Source: Luscinia megarhynchos (lineage: Eukaryota > Chordata > Aves > Passeriformes > Turdidae). From it: a DNA stretch of 64,000 bases. Positions 1-12,387 of this stretch are shown piece by piece. A program made the position numbers and the translations under genes. The notes below the pieces were generated by a model. It was not told the origin of the DNA and ran no database searches. It saw nothing but the letters and a program-made list of their open reading frames with translations. The DNA lies in NCBI GenBank assembly GCA_034336665.1, contig CM067569.1:7478820-7542819 (forward strand), written 5' to 3'. Positions within the stretch are counted from its first letter, which is position 1, and every line of letters begins with the position of its first letter.

Positions 1-3000
1 CTGACATAGTAAACCAATTAATAGTGCAGGCACTGAAAAAATAAGTTGGTGAAGTTATTTAATTTTCAGCTGCATTGATCTTTGCATCTGCTTTGCATTG
101 ATTAGTAAAGCTCTAACTTAGCAGGGGGTCATCCACATAAGAGAAACTTCAATGCCTTCAAAATTTTTTTAAAGAAAGAAACAATTATTCTGTATATCAT
201 CAACAGTAACTTTAAAAGATAAAAAGGTCGATGTGCTTATTTTAGAATGCAGGTACTATCCATACTGGGCAAAGTGAAATGCAAACACTTTGGAAGAGAT
301 TCAGGAATTATACGAATCCCACTCTACTGTTACTCAATTGCACACATAGATAAATGCACCTAAAAACAGCTCTGAAAGAAAAAATCATACCTTTGCAGGG
401 AAATGGATGTTTGTGGAAGCAGCAAATGTTCCATAAACTACAAGCAATAAAAATTATTGTTGCGTGATTTTTTGTGATTTTTAGAATAAATGATTAGCAT
501 TCAACTGTAAATAAACAAAACTTTAGGTAGAAGGGAAGAGCAGAGCAGTAGAGAGGAACTATGTCTTCCAGGCTTGGACTTTGAGTTATTTCCCTGCCCT
601 TTGGAGGAAGGACAGTTCAGATTTAGTTTCTTTCATGCTTCTGCCATTGCAGGTGACTCACCTAGGCCAAAGTTTCCCACCTAGTGCAACTAAAATTTCT
701 GGAAACTCTGAGAAAAGCTACGGAGGATCTACAGATGTGTATTGGTGTATATATATATATTTTTAAGACCTCTCCCTGCAAATTGTCAAACTTTTTCATT
801 CTCTCTTCATATCTGAGTTCTTGCAACACTTCTGTTGTTTGCAGCTAAATTCACTCTTTTCTTACAGGGCTTTGAAAAACTGAAGTTTTGTTTGTGCTTT
901 AATAGGGGACAAAAAACTGATGGTATGCTGCAAAGACAGAAAATACAAACATAAAGAAGAGTCTCGCCACTTTGGGCCAATATTCAACACCTGTTCTTTT
1001 GTTTTTGTTAGGAGACAGAAATGAATCATCCATTTTGGTGCAATCCTCTTTATTTACAAAGAACAAAACCACCATCCTCATTCCTTTAGCACTGTGGAAA
1101 CCAATTCAAATTACTTTTCTTGTCATAAATTCTAAAGAAGTTATCTGGCTTCTTCCCAGGGTCCCACTAAGGACTGCCTTTCTCATTGTCTGCTGCTTTT
1201 GCTGACAGGTAGTTTGCTAAAAATTCTGCTAATGCTCCTATGTTTACAACCAGTCCCACAGAAAACTCTCAGACGATGTAAGCTCAAAGCACCCTCAGGC
1301 TCTGCCAAGTGCCCACTTGCCTCAGGCAGTCTTTTTCATTTGGGCCAGTTCCCTCTTTCTCTAAAATAACCTTAATTTTACCTTCCTGTTAGCTTGAAAA
1401 CTTATCCCACCACACTTGCAACAGTTAACCACAGAGTAGGACTTAATATCACCATTATAAAATTAGCATTATCTCTAGAAGCATTTTATATTCATATTTA
1501 GAAAGCTCAACTTTGATTATAAATTCTACTGAACAGAATATCACAACAATTAATTTTAAAGTACTGTTATCAGCAGTAAAACTACATTCAGGCTTTCTTT
1601 CTATGCATATCCCAGGAACCACGTATAATGAAACTAATTTATTTTGATTATTGCCTTTTGGGAATCATCAGGCTAACTCCACTACACAAATGTAAGAAGG
1701 AACTTTGGTTATTATGTTAAGAAAAGTGAACAATTTTCTCTTCCTAGTCATAAGTACATATAATTAAAACACCTACTTAATTTCTTTCCCCTAATTTATT
1801 TTTTTTAATAAAGAGCTCACAATTTTAATTTTAAAATCTTCTTGTTGTCTGTTATCATCTTTACCTTCTGAATTTTTCGTGGAATGAAGAAACAGATCTG
1901 TTAGCAAACTTTCACAAATACTTTTGCTTAATTCACTTCCCAGCATAAATTTTTTCTGATATAATATTGAGTCTGTAACTGGTACCATTTAATACTTCTC
2001 TTTACAGAGAACAAGCATTTTGTGAGCATTACTAATATAAGAATTAATCAGATGCTTACTTTCATGAAATGACAGTATTATAAATACAACCTCAAATTTT
2101 ATAAGCAAAGAAAGTGAAGAACAACTCTCAGTATGGGAGATTCTGATTCAATGGGTTATCTGTATTGTTAACAAGAAGACAGGTCCCCACACGTATCAGA
2201 GTATAAAAAGTGAAAATTGGGTGGGATAAATTGTCATTTGGAAGTGCCTTTTAAACTGACTGCAGAGGGAGACAAGATCTAGAGTCAGCTCACCAGGCAT
2301 ACTGCTTGAAAGGTTCATTCAGAGAGGAACCTAAATTTTAGGTTGGAGAGAATGCAGAAAACGTCAACCTAAAATAAATGCCTCAGTTATCCTCAGTAAA
2401 ACTAGATCCACAGTTGAAATAAGCAGTCATAGCTCTATTGATTTCAGAAAAGCCTGAGCAATATAACAAGTTGAGATTCTGGTCCTATGAATAGCTCCTT
2501 TGACTTCAGCAGGATTACTCACACAGCCTATGAGTAACTACATACAGATGTGCAAGATATTTGCTAAGCAACAGACAAGAAGATAGCAAAAAAACACTAT
2601 CTGTGAACTTAACAACTTTCAAACATAAACTGTGTAATCCTGTAGACACCTACACACATGAATACTTTACACATTGGGGTACTTTTATGATGCATGTTAA
2701 TATTTCCTTGGTTTCCTTACATCTGCTGTTGTTGGTTCCTTGCTCACCCTGAAACACTCAGGATTGCTTTAGTTCCTTCAAAAGCTGTTGTTCAGGGCTA
2801 CACCATATTCTGTGTTTTAGTATTGCTAAAATAAATGTGTTGCATTCCATAAGCAATATCATATACACCAAAAGCCATTACTGTCTTTTCTAAAGGAATA
2901 CTTTAAAGTATTGTCATTTGAACAGAAAGCAAAGAAGCCCGAGCTGAAATGCACATATTCTCTACATTCATTAGTGCTATCGACATAACTGAACTTCCTT

Positions 3001-3611
3001 CTTGTTATTAGAGTTACCATAGAAATGAGCCTAAAGCTATTACATGAATTGTTATTGCTATTAAGAAGTAGACTACTTCAGTTTCATTTGTCTATTTGTA
3101 AGAATTTTTGAATATTTAAGAGAATAAAACTACCTTGGTAACAAAATCAAGGCAGAAAGGTGGAGGGTTTTTTACACAAACATAAGCATATTTAATAAAA
3201 AGAAGCAATAATTTGAGTGGCACCCACACATTGTATAAAGCAAGCATTTTCTACAATTCCATGTTTTTATGTTTGTATATGCTATTCTTTCAGAGAAGCA
3301 AATGGTGCACAGCTGACTCTGTAATGAGATGCTATATAAAAATGATATTAACATTTAAAGTTGGGTGAACACTTCACACACACAATCCATGCTTTCAAGC
3401 ATTTTTACCTCAAAATGCAATCATGCATTACTTCCTCATTGCTCAAGAGCTTTAGAATGTATTACAAGAGAAAATAAGAATTTAAGTCATCTGAAAGATA
3501 TACATTCTCTTTCTAGTGTGTAATTAAAACAATGTATAAAAAAGCAATTTACATTAAAAGAAAGTACAAATCTACTTTAACTAATTGACTTATCCAATAT
3601 ACACCAATGTT

Positions 3612-3808
3612 TTTTTCAGACTAGATATAGGGAAAAATATTTTTATGATCAGAGTGGTGAAACCTCCATGCCTGGGAACATTCAAGCTCAAGCTGGATGA
3701 GGCTCTGAGCAGCCAGTTCTGGTCGAAGTGGCTCATTGCAGGAGGGTGGGACTGGATGGGCTTTGAAGTCCATCCCAACTCAAACAATTCTATGTTTCTA
3801 TGATTCTA
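3612..3808 (+). repeat. CR1 LINE 3' end, truncated
   Basis: It begins with a CAGACTAGATATAGGGAAAA motif (consensus like CAGACTGGATATTAGGAAAA). It continues through CCTGGGAACATTCAAG, GGATGAGGCTCTGAGCAG, CTCATTGCAGGAGGGTGG and ACTGGATGGGCTTTGAAG. It ends in the CR1 tail of short repeats (TTCTATGTTTCTATGATTCT). The part usually reading TGGCACAGGTTGCCCAGAG is missing, so there is an internal deletion. The element is antisense to the host gene and has no coding capacity. Confidence 0.92.
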
Positions 3809-4756
3809 GATAATAACACATGACACATTGGCACATGTGTTTTGTGTGTCTGAGTGGAGGGAAGAAGATTCTTTACATACATCAGTGACTACAGGCTTTT
3901 GGATTAAAGGCAACAATTCTTTAAAACCTCTCATGGGACCAAGAGCACAAAAGGTACCTGAGCAGCAACTGGTTTACCTTAGGAAGGGCAAATACTTTGC
4001 TAAGATAACTCAACTAGAAGCTGTGAGGTTTCTAGTCCCATCTGTGTGAGTTTGTTAGTGACCTCAGTGTAATTTTGTCAGAAAAACAAAAAGTTCAATG
4101 CACCATTAAAAAGAAATAATTTGGATGTAGATTCTATCAGAAGTAGTTCATGAGATAAAACCTTTGAGCCACCATAAATCTGGCAGGTAATCTATCAAGT
4201 TTTCAGTAAAATGATCTATGAACAGATTGTCTTGTACCTATTCTGAGCAGAAGACTGAATGAATACTTTGGATATGAAACATGCAGAGATAACAAATAAT
4301 ATTCTCTTAATATTTCTTATTTGGCAAATCTGGGTGATATATCTTTTCTTGTACAAAGGAGGAAAACAGTGAGATTGGAGTCCCATGGATGGACTATTGT
4401 GTGAATTCAGGGTATAAAATTCAAGAGGCCCAAACAAATCATTTGGGAGAAAATGACAGCTTTTGGTTTCTCATCCAGTGAACTAAAAAGTCAGATTTTA
4501 CTGAGAAAGGTGCTAGTAGAAAGATTTGTGAATCTTTGGATTAAAAAGAAGGATGAAAGATTAAAACCTAGAACACTTATCTGATCTTTTAACATAGGGT
4601 AGGCCTCTTCTAAAAAATCCCTTGCTTTTACTTAAATCTTGCAATATTTAGGAACTCCTTTATTTGATAAACAAATATATCTTTCCATTTTCCACTCCTG
4701 CATAAATTTCCATACTTACCTGTAAATGTTATCTTGCTCTGTTATGAATGTTCCAA

Positions 4757-4835
4757 ATTCCTTCTGGTTTTGTTTTGTTTTCTTGGGACTTTGGGTTTTT
4801 TTTTTTTATCAAGACTTTAAGGTTGTTTTTTTTAA
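4757..4835 (+). repeat. T/G-rich low-complexity tract
   Basis: TTTTGTTTTGTTTTC units and T runs of 8 to 13 alternate with short GGG groups. Confidence 0.7.
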
Positions 4836-7598
4836 ATCAAGATACTGCTATAAGAATCATGCTTTGGAAATCATCTCATAATATTCTGTATTATTCTTTT
4901 CAAGGAACAAGCTCTCTGAACTGAGCAATATTCCACTATCTTACTTCAGCCCTATCTTAAAAACCTTTTTTAAAATGTCACAAATCCATGGGAGGGATGG
5001 GTGGGGGAAGGTGTCAAGGGATGCCAGGCAGGAGGCTGTTCATGTTCTCCTGCTCAAAGTTTCATTGATCTCTTTGGAACTATAAAGTAAAAGAATGATA
5101 CTTTCCATTTTCTCCTCAATGCAGAAGGTGAATAACTTTGATGGTATAGGGTAAGACAGTCTATCTGCTGTCCCTTGCCCTTTCAGAAGGCAGGAGAAAA
5201 GAAGAGAAGCTCATCCAGGAGTTAAAGTACAAATACAGAGTTCAAAAATCTGAGATAAAATGTATCTTAAGGAACAGCAATGAAGGTAAGAAAAAAAAAA
5301 AAAATAACCAAAATTTTGTAACAAGCAAAAATTATCAAAGCTCAAGGTCTTAACTTAGGGAAAAATTATTTCAACTAAATAAACTGAAATATCTATAGAT
5401 ATGGGAAAATTAAGTCTAATTCAGTGTAGAAAAACTTCAGTTAGAGTATTTTGGAAGACATGTATCCATTTTCATATATACACAATGTAAAGTTTCTTAC
5501 ATGTACATATGATAGAGCCTAAATTCAAACTGCTCAGCAAGATTTGGGCAGCGCTCTGAGCAGTGGAAAGCAAGTATTTGCTGAATGAGCAATGAATTAG
5601 GAAAGAAATGGGAGGGACAGTTTCTAAATTAGTGGGAAAAACTGAGACATTCCCTCTTCACAATGCAAACAACTGCTCCTGCTTTGTACTGGCTTGAGGC
5701 CATGCTATGTTCAATTTGGAATCAATAACGTTCCAATTTAGCCAACATTAAAGTCAGAAGGCAAAACAGGACAAGGTTCTGAATTTTCAGCTACACACAG
5801 AGATCTACAAATCTTAAAAACATTATTGGTTTACCTCAAGAGCCTGATAGAATTCATTACTAAAAGAGGGCAAGAACTGGATGGTAATGTTCCTCCTCCT
5901 TCAGGGGAGAGAAAATCAGGAGGAACCATAAAAGTATTCACACCTTTTAACAGCACACTTTTCTGTATTTGTTTGTGTTCTTGCTATATTTCTATTACTG
6001 TAGTTTGGGTCCATATTGAAGGTAACATCTCAAGAGTCAAACATTCCTGTCTTTAAAGAATGATGAAAGAGATGAAAAGCTCATCTGCCAAATGGGCTCT
6101 AAAATAGATACTTCAGAAATCTTTTCAACAGTAGATTGTCTCTGTGTGGCATTCATATAATTCATTTGCAACACTTAATTACGAAATCTTGTAAAATATG
6201 TCACATATAAAAAGAAGTTTTCTAGCTAGATTAAAGGAAAATATTGCAAGGAATGTTATCAAAAACCTGTATTTGACATTAGCTGCAGCTGGTGGTCAAG
6301 AGCAGATTGAAAATAAAGGAGATTCCTTTCAGCATTTAGAATTCATAATGCCACCGAACACCAGTTAGGGGAGAAAACCAAGTTTCTCTAGGTATATTCA
6401 AGGAAAGCCAAGATTCAGAACCAACCATGAAGCTCTGAGTTCTAATCCAGTTGCCAAGTATGTCTTTCTCTTTTGCTCTTTGGAATAATCTGATTGATGT
6501 TTATGTTGCATTTATCAAACAGTTTATTTTAGCTTTCACACAGTCTTAAAAGTACTTTTGATGACATTAGGAAAATAAATTTTGGAAAACTTCAGAAACT
6601 TTTTGTATGAGAATGTTTTCTTTATCAAACGATGCCTAAAGACCACATAAAAAAATACTAAATTCCAAAAATCTAGGAGAGCAATCACAGAATATAGATC
6701 GGACCCTCTAGATCTTGAAATGAGAACGTTCATATTTGTTCTAAAAACATCAATAAGCCAACCTCATTAACATGAGAAATTAAATCAATGAACTACTACA
6801 TTCCATGGCAACACAGTTTTCAAAGTATTGAGACAAATTTAAATGAAATAATATCAAGTTGAATAATGTGGTTTAAAGTAACCTTCATCTATATTTTGCA
6901 AGTAATAAGAAATAGATGAGAATTTGCCTTCAGAAAATTCTTAACAATGTTCATGTGAATAAAAAAAAAAAAGTACCAAAAGGAAATAAGTACCAATAAC
7001 ATACATTTTCCTTTGTAGCACCACTTGAAGCTAAACCTTGGCAATAGTACATTATAATTTCAGTGAAGGAAAATTATAAGTGCTAGTTACCTGGCCCTTT
7101 TAAAGCATATATAAATTCACTGTAGATCTACAGTAAAAAAGTTATTTAAACATTCATAGTGCCAGTATTCTAAGAAAAAAATCATTAAGAAGACCAAAGC
7201 TTCTCTTAAAAGAAAATCCCCCAAGATTATAGTACATTAAGCAAGGGCTCCTTCTGAAAATCATCAAGATTAGAAGCTTCAAGAAGGGAAAATATCACTG
7301 TCTACAAATTTTAAATCACATTTATGAGAGAAAAATGAAATACCACAACTATTAGTATACAATCTTATACATGTAGTAACGTAGATAAAGTTTAACCTCA
7401 TTTAAGTGTAATGAATTGTTAAGCAGGCAAGGACAAAGATTTGGGCCAGATTTTTCAACATTTTTCAACTGTAAGAATTTAGACCACAAATGAATAAGAT
7501 AATTTTATGTATGAATATTTACTGAGGATTTTAATTGTGCCACAGGTTTAATGATGAAACTACTGATTCTAAGAGAGAGAGAATTTTTCTTCTTTGAG

Positions 7599-7840
7599 GG
7601 GAGGTTCAGGTTGGATATTAGGAAACATTTATTTGCAGAGAAGGTGGTCAAACACTGGAACACACTTCCTAGCAAGGGGTCAGTGCTCCAAGCTCATCAG
7701 TGTATAATAAATTATTATTTATTTGGACAGTACTCTTAATAATGGTTGAACCTTTGGTCAGCCTGAAGTGGTCAGCTGAATAATTCTTTGTAGGACCCTT
7801 TCACCTGAAATACTCTATTCACTTCTATTCTAAATATTCT
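7599..7840 (+). repeat. CR1 LINE 3' end, degraded
   Basis: GAGGTTCAGGTTGGATATTA, GAGAAGGTGGTCAAACACTG and the later TTTGGTCAGCCTGAAGTGG and TTTGTAGGACCCTTTC follow the order of a CR1 3' end. The last third is the variant with the TTTGGTCAGCC...GTGGTCAG block. The tail is a decayed series of TCTATTC-like units. It is antisense to the host gene and older than the element at 51.6 kb. Confidence 0.88.
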
Positions 7841-8071
7841 AAATGTGCCACCATAAGGAAAATTTACCTTTCCACAGCCTAGTGCTGCAATTCCTATAAT
7901 TTTTGACAGGAGAAATAAATAAAGTTTCCTTCTTCAGCATAAAATAGTCAAGGCTATAAAATGGGTACTTAAATTGCATATAAAGGAGAAAGGAGAGGAG
8001 TGATTGCTCATCAAAGTTCTCACTTATTCTGAAAGGTAAAGCTACTACAACAATCTTAAAGTTATTGATAC

Positions 8072-8150
8072 CTCTCTCCGTCGAGAAGCCCAGCAGGTTT
8101 GTTTGATTTTCCAAACGACAGCAGCTACCAGCAGTAAGGATAAGAAACAA
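8072..8150 (-). CDS. ATRNL1: ATRNL1 internal exon E (transmembrane and juxtamembrane exon)
   Basis: This exon has 79 nt: one nucleotide completes the Ser codon from exon D, then 26 codons read CFLSLLLVAAVVW followed by KIKQTCWASRRRE. The first part finishes the transmembrane helix. The second is the basic, cytosolic stop-transfer segment with a Trp and an RRR cluster. The acceptor has a long T tract ending TTGCAG. The donor is GAG|GTATCA, with a non-consensus C at position +5. KIKQTCW with Thr is how I remember ATRNL1, where ATRN has Ser, but I hold this with moderate certainty. In the family the next exon continues QLLRE and carries the cytoplasmic tail; in attractin-like 1 this tail has been reported to bind melanocortin receptor 4. 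I do not find that exon in 1-8071, so it lies beyond the left edge. A longer open frame overlapping this exon is in a different frame and is a shadow. Confidence 0.95.
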
Positions 8151-8708
8151 CTGCAATTACAAAAGAAAAAAAATAATAATTGTTACTTGTGAAAATCTTA
8201 TGGTTTTAGGTATCAAAGGTAACAAAAAGGCATTCTAGCATGGAAAAATAAACCCCAAAAATTGGGGAAAATTAAACTCTACCAGAATTACAAAGAGTTC
8301 CATGTTCAAAGTCAAAAGCAAATGCACATCACATGCTCTGGTTTTCTCCTGAAAATGTTATCACTGTTTCCATTAGCATGGGATAAGCTCCAGTACAACC
8401 ATCCACATACCCACAACATTCCCCACAAATATGCACTGCATGTTCCACTTTTAGTAGATAGAAAAAGAGGGTGAAGTATAGAAAAAAAAACCAGTTATAC
8501 CAATTTATAATTCTCTTACTTTGTGAATTCTGAGTAATTTCCTGGGATGCAGGAAGGGTAACTACACAGGGAGTATAATTAGTTTTGAGGAACTGGGTTT
8601 GCACATGACAATAGGCCTATTGTTATCTTATTGAGTATTTCTATGGTAAATTGCCCAGGGAAAACATCTCTAAGGACACCACCACATTACAGTTCCAAAG
8701 ACACAACA

Positions 8709-8731
8709 GAAGAAGAAAAAAGAAGAAGAAA
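8709..8731 (+). repeat. Imperfect (GAA)n tract
   Basis: AGAAGAAGAAAAAAGAAGAAG is a short purine-only repeat, about 560 bp upstream (in gene orientation) of the exon E acceptor. Confidence 0.75.
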
Positions 8732-10169
8732 ATTAAACACCTGCAGTGAATAATCAGAACATATACCTTCTCTCTTGCCTTAATATATCTGTATTGTAAC
8801 ATTTAATCTATGAAGTATTTTGATAGAATGATCATTGAACTCTCAACCTCTTTTAGTGTATTTCTGGATCCTGACAAAAGGCTTCTAAAGCTGGCACTTG
8901 TAAACACTCAGAAGATCTTTCAAATTTTTAGACAGTTTTTTTATATAATTATGTGGATTTACCAATTGTGTGAAGAACTTTTCACACTTTTGGCAGTTCT
9001 GCTGTACACGGTGCTTCTAATTAATGCAACACTAACTGCTGAATTATACTAAGCATTCACAACTTTTTTTTTTCCAAAAAAATTCAAAACATGTTCTTTA
9101 ATACAGGAAATACCAAGATTTCTGGAAGTACTATAGTTCAGAGCAGTACTGTGCATAAGTGCAGATTAACACCAATGTCTCCCTTTAAAAGCAAGTACAA
9201 GGGACTGTAAATTTATTTTTGGTGTCTAGGAAAGAGCAGAACTAAAAAAACCCAACCCACTGACCACCAGAATAAATTCAGTTTTGCAGCGACATCTTTT
9301 AAGGTTTTGAAGTCAAGAAGTACTTATAAATAGTATTTTCCAGAAATGTTTCCCTTCCTCTACACTGCACTGGTTCCTGCAACAGATGCTTTAGGGCAAC
9401 ATCAGGGTACTGATGGGCTGCTATAGACTGGGATGCTGTGCAGGAAGTAAGGGAAAGCCATCTCACTCTTCTCCTCCTCTACAGTCCTTCCAAAACCCAC
9501 TAAATTTGTGAAACAATAGCAACTCTGTTTGCAATTATTAACTCAGTGCTCCTGGAATTTAGAAAAGGTTAATACATGCAAGGGAGCTCGACACAAGAAA
9601 CTAAGAGAGCCTTGAACTGTGTGACTGCTTTATTATGACCAGGAACAGAATCTCTACCCTTTAGAAAATTCTGTCCTTCATATTTATTAATTTCTCGAGA
9701 AGTTCTCTTAAGTTAGTAGAATAGAAAATATTCAGAGTTCTGGCTGAAAGACTTCAGACAAATTGATTTTGTGCTCTGTATGTCAGTGCAGTGGGTCACA
9801 CACTGAACTTTTTTGTCATCAGTCAAAACATCAATTAAATGAGTGTCTCAAAGACACACCCATAAAATACTATAAACCATTGCATGTTACAGCATTGATA
9901 ATGTGACTTTTGTATCATCTTTTCTTGACAAGGAATTTTTTTTTGTGGGGAGCGTTAAATAGAGAGGGGGAAAAAAAATCAAAATTCATGCTAAAGAAAA
10001 AAAACCATGGAAATTGATTTTGTGAAATTAACCTAGTTCCTGGCTGTGGTGAGATAACATTTTTGGTTTATGTAGGGCAATAAAAATTAAAGCTGACTGC
10101 AAAGGATCTCACAATACAGAGTGACTTGGCAATAAAATAAGAGAATGAAATTCAGTGACAATGAACTGA

Positions 10170-10560
10170 AGGCAATGTGCACAAGGAAAAAAACAAACCA
10201 CCACAACTAGCTACAAATACGCAATGATAGGTTCTAAATTAGCAATTACCACTCAAGAAAATGATCCTGAAGTCATTGCAGATAGTTCTTTGAACATATC
10301 AACTGAACGTTTAGTAGCAGTCAAAACAGAAAATAGGATGTTGAAAGAGATTAGAAAAATAATAAAGAACAAACCAGAAAACATTGGGATGTCAGCACAT
10401 AAATCTATAGTGTGCCTGTATCTTGAAGCAACCATCACCTTATCTCTAAAAATCGAAGCTGAACCTAAAAGGTATAAGGGAAAGCATCAGCTTGGCCAGG
10501 GGAATGAAATGGTAGGAGAAATAAGTTCTCTTTGGCTTTGAAACAATAGGGAGTTGAAGG
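10170..10560 (+). repeat. Ancient CR1 LINE ORF2 relic (C-terminal part after the RT core)
   Basis: The plus strand has a 105-codon open frame at 10224-10541. Its translation retains, in order, the blocks KLAITTQENDPEVIADSSL, AVKTENRMLKEIRK and KNKPENIGMSAHKSIV. These correspond to the conserved CR1 ORF2 stretch after the reverse transcriptase core, which reads roughly L-TTQEKDLGVIVDSSL, AVKKANRMLG-IRK and NKTENI-MPLYKSIVRPHLEY. The HLEYCVQFW motif that should follow is degraded, and a stop ends the frame. Nucleotide similarity appears to start near 10170. This subfamily resembles those of turtles and crocodiles as well as birds, so the insertion is probably very old. The frame being open is most likely chance retention. 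Confidence 0.85.
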
Positions 10561-12353
10561 GAGCCATGATGAAGACATTAACATCACAGTCAAAAAACGT
10601 AAAAAGCCAGCAGGATGGGTGTAGGTGGATGCTGTCCAGTCTCCCCATTATACTTCTTATCTTCTCCTTGGGACAGAAATATAAAAAAAGAAAGTGCAAT
10701 ACTAATTAAATGAATTAAAAATTGGGCATTGGGCAGAAGTGGGCCAACATCAGAAAAGGGAACTTGTAGATGGGTTGCAAAGTTCCCATAATTTCAGATG
10801 CACTCAGTTTTGATGGGACAAATGTATAATAGCTGTGAGGTCCATGCATGACACAATGACAAAAGTGGTTAATAATGATTAATGGTACAGAGGATAAAGA
10901 GATTGTACAATGGTCAATTTTTAGTTTTTTTATTTTTAATACACAATCACTGCTAAGTTGTATTTATGAGAACAAGGAAGTCAGGCCTCATTTACATTGC
11001 AAAGGATTTATTTTCCCCTTGGAATGGAACAATTCCCAAACCAGTTTAGAGACCAGTGTGAATGACAATTCAGTATGAATCACTGCTGGGATGCTGAAAC
11101 CGAAAGAGTTAAAGCTACCTTAAATACTCAGGTGCACAACAGTAAGCAGCACTTGAGCAATAAATTTATCACTCCACAAGGTACTGCCAAAACAGATACT
11201 ATCAGACTTGTTCTTAAAGCTCTGCCATTGGCATTTTCTGAAAGGAGATTGGATAACATGGAGAGAATACAGAGAAAAAACCACAAAAAGTATTCAAAAT
11301 CTGGACAAAATATTTTGCTGATAGCAACTTTACAAATTAATCATTTCACTTTTGGAAAAGATCAAGTGGCAACTTGCCTACAGTTAATCCTTATGATCAT
11401 AGATTATGTCCACCATCTCTGACTCTCCAATTGAGACTCTGAGTGACATCCAAATAAACCAATATTTGGATGAACACCTTTGCAAAGCACATGGGTTATG
11501 AAATGCTAACCCAGAACACAGAGTTAATGAATTTCTGCACTTACCAATGTAAATCTTCCCAATAAGACAACTGCCATACTAAGACACTCTTAAAACCACA
11601 GCAGCCCAAGCATTATCAAGATTTTGTGCTCTACAGAACAAAGAAACAGAGTTCCAAAAGATAAGGATACAGCTTTGAACAGTTTCCCTTCAAACCACAT
11701 GGAACAAAACAGGAGGAAGCACGAAAAAAGCGTGCTTGAAAATGAGCAATCCATCACCAGCTGCCCAGATTACAGGTTGATTGGAAGTTATTGTTCTAGC
11801 ATGATTTTGGAGACAATAAACAATTGGAGAGCCCACAAACTGCAGAGCAAGAAGCCTTGAACACAGTTTGGGTCCAACACAGCAGAGGAATTTGGCCAAG
11901 GAGAGGCTGCAAGAGAACACCAGGACCTAGCAGGGAGCTCTGGGTATGCAGATGCTCCTCCCAGAAGGGTCTTGGGTGGAATGAAAACAGAAATAGTGGT
12001 TTAAGAGAACAAAGAGAATGGAAATTGCAAGGAATAATTACTGCCTGCATAACTATTTCTGCAAGCTATAAAGCAAATTTTTTACTTCCAGAGGTCATAT
12101 TTGGGCATATTTAGTGCAGACCTGAATGAGGAAATGAAAGTGCCTCCATAACTCAGAAATTAGTTTCTCAGTGTTTCTTTAAGTGGAGAACTAAAAAGTG
12201 TTAGGGGAACTAGTGGATGTGCTGCTGCTTGGTATGGGCAAACTGAAATAAAATCTACAGACAACCTTAAAGAAGCTTAAATTGCTTGGATAAATAGAGG
12301 GGGAAATCTATGAAATGTAATGATCAGCCTGTTTAGACTAGAGGAATTAATGA

Positions 12354-12387
12354 CACATTTGTGACTTAAGTCACATTTGTGACTTAA
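12354..12387 (+). repeat. 18-bp tandem duplication
   Basis: Two identical copies of CACATTTGTGACTTAA start at 12354 and 12372, separated by GT, giving a period of 18 bp. Confidence 0.85.

Larger units (their letters stand above)
1..8071 (-). other. ATRNL1: ATRNL1 intron downstream of exon E (partial)
   Basis: This is at least 8.1 kb of intron between the transmembrane exon and the first cytoplasmic-tail exon, which is not in the window. It is AT-rich and holds two CR1 3' ends (near 3.6-3.8 and 7.6-7.8 kb), a T/G-rich stretch near 4.76-4.84 kb, short TA runs and an 11-bp hairpin at 2335-2375. I looked for the expected QLLRE and ASRPFASV coding block on the minus strand and did not see it. Nothing else is assignable. 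Confidence 0.85.

Noticed and set aside
7839..8156. 105-codon minus-strand open frame over exon E
   Set aside because: It covers the exon in the wrong frame (LFLILTAGSCCRL against the true CFLSLLLVAAVVW). The correct frame is fixed by the exon D junction and the family sequence.
11075..11422. 115-codon plus-strand open frame
   Set aside because: The composition is ordinary and no motif or repeat family is recognised. It sits in the intron near other random frames, with no promoter or splice signal that I can support.
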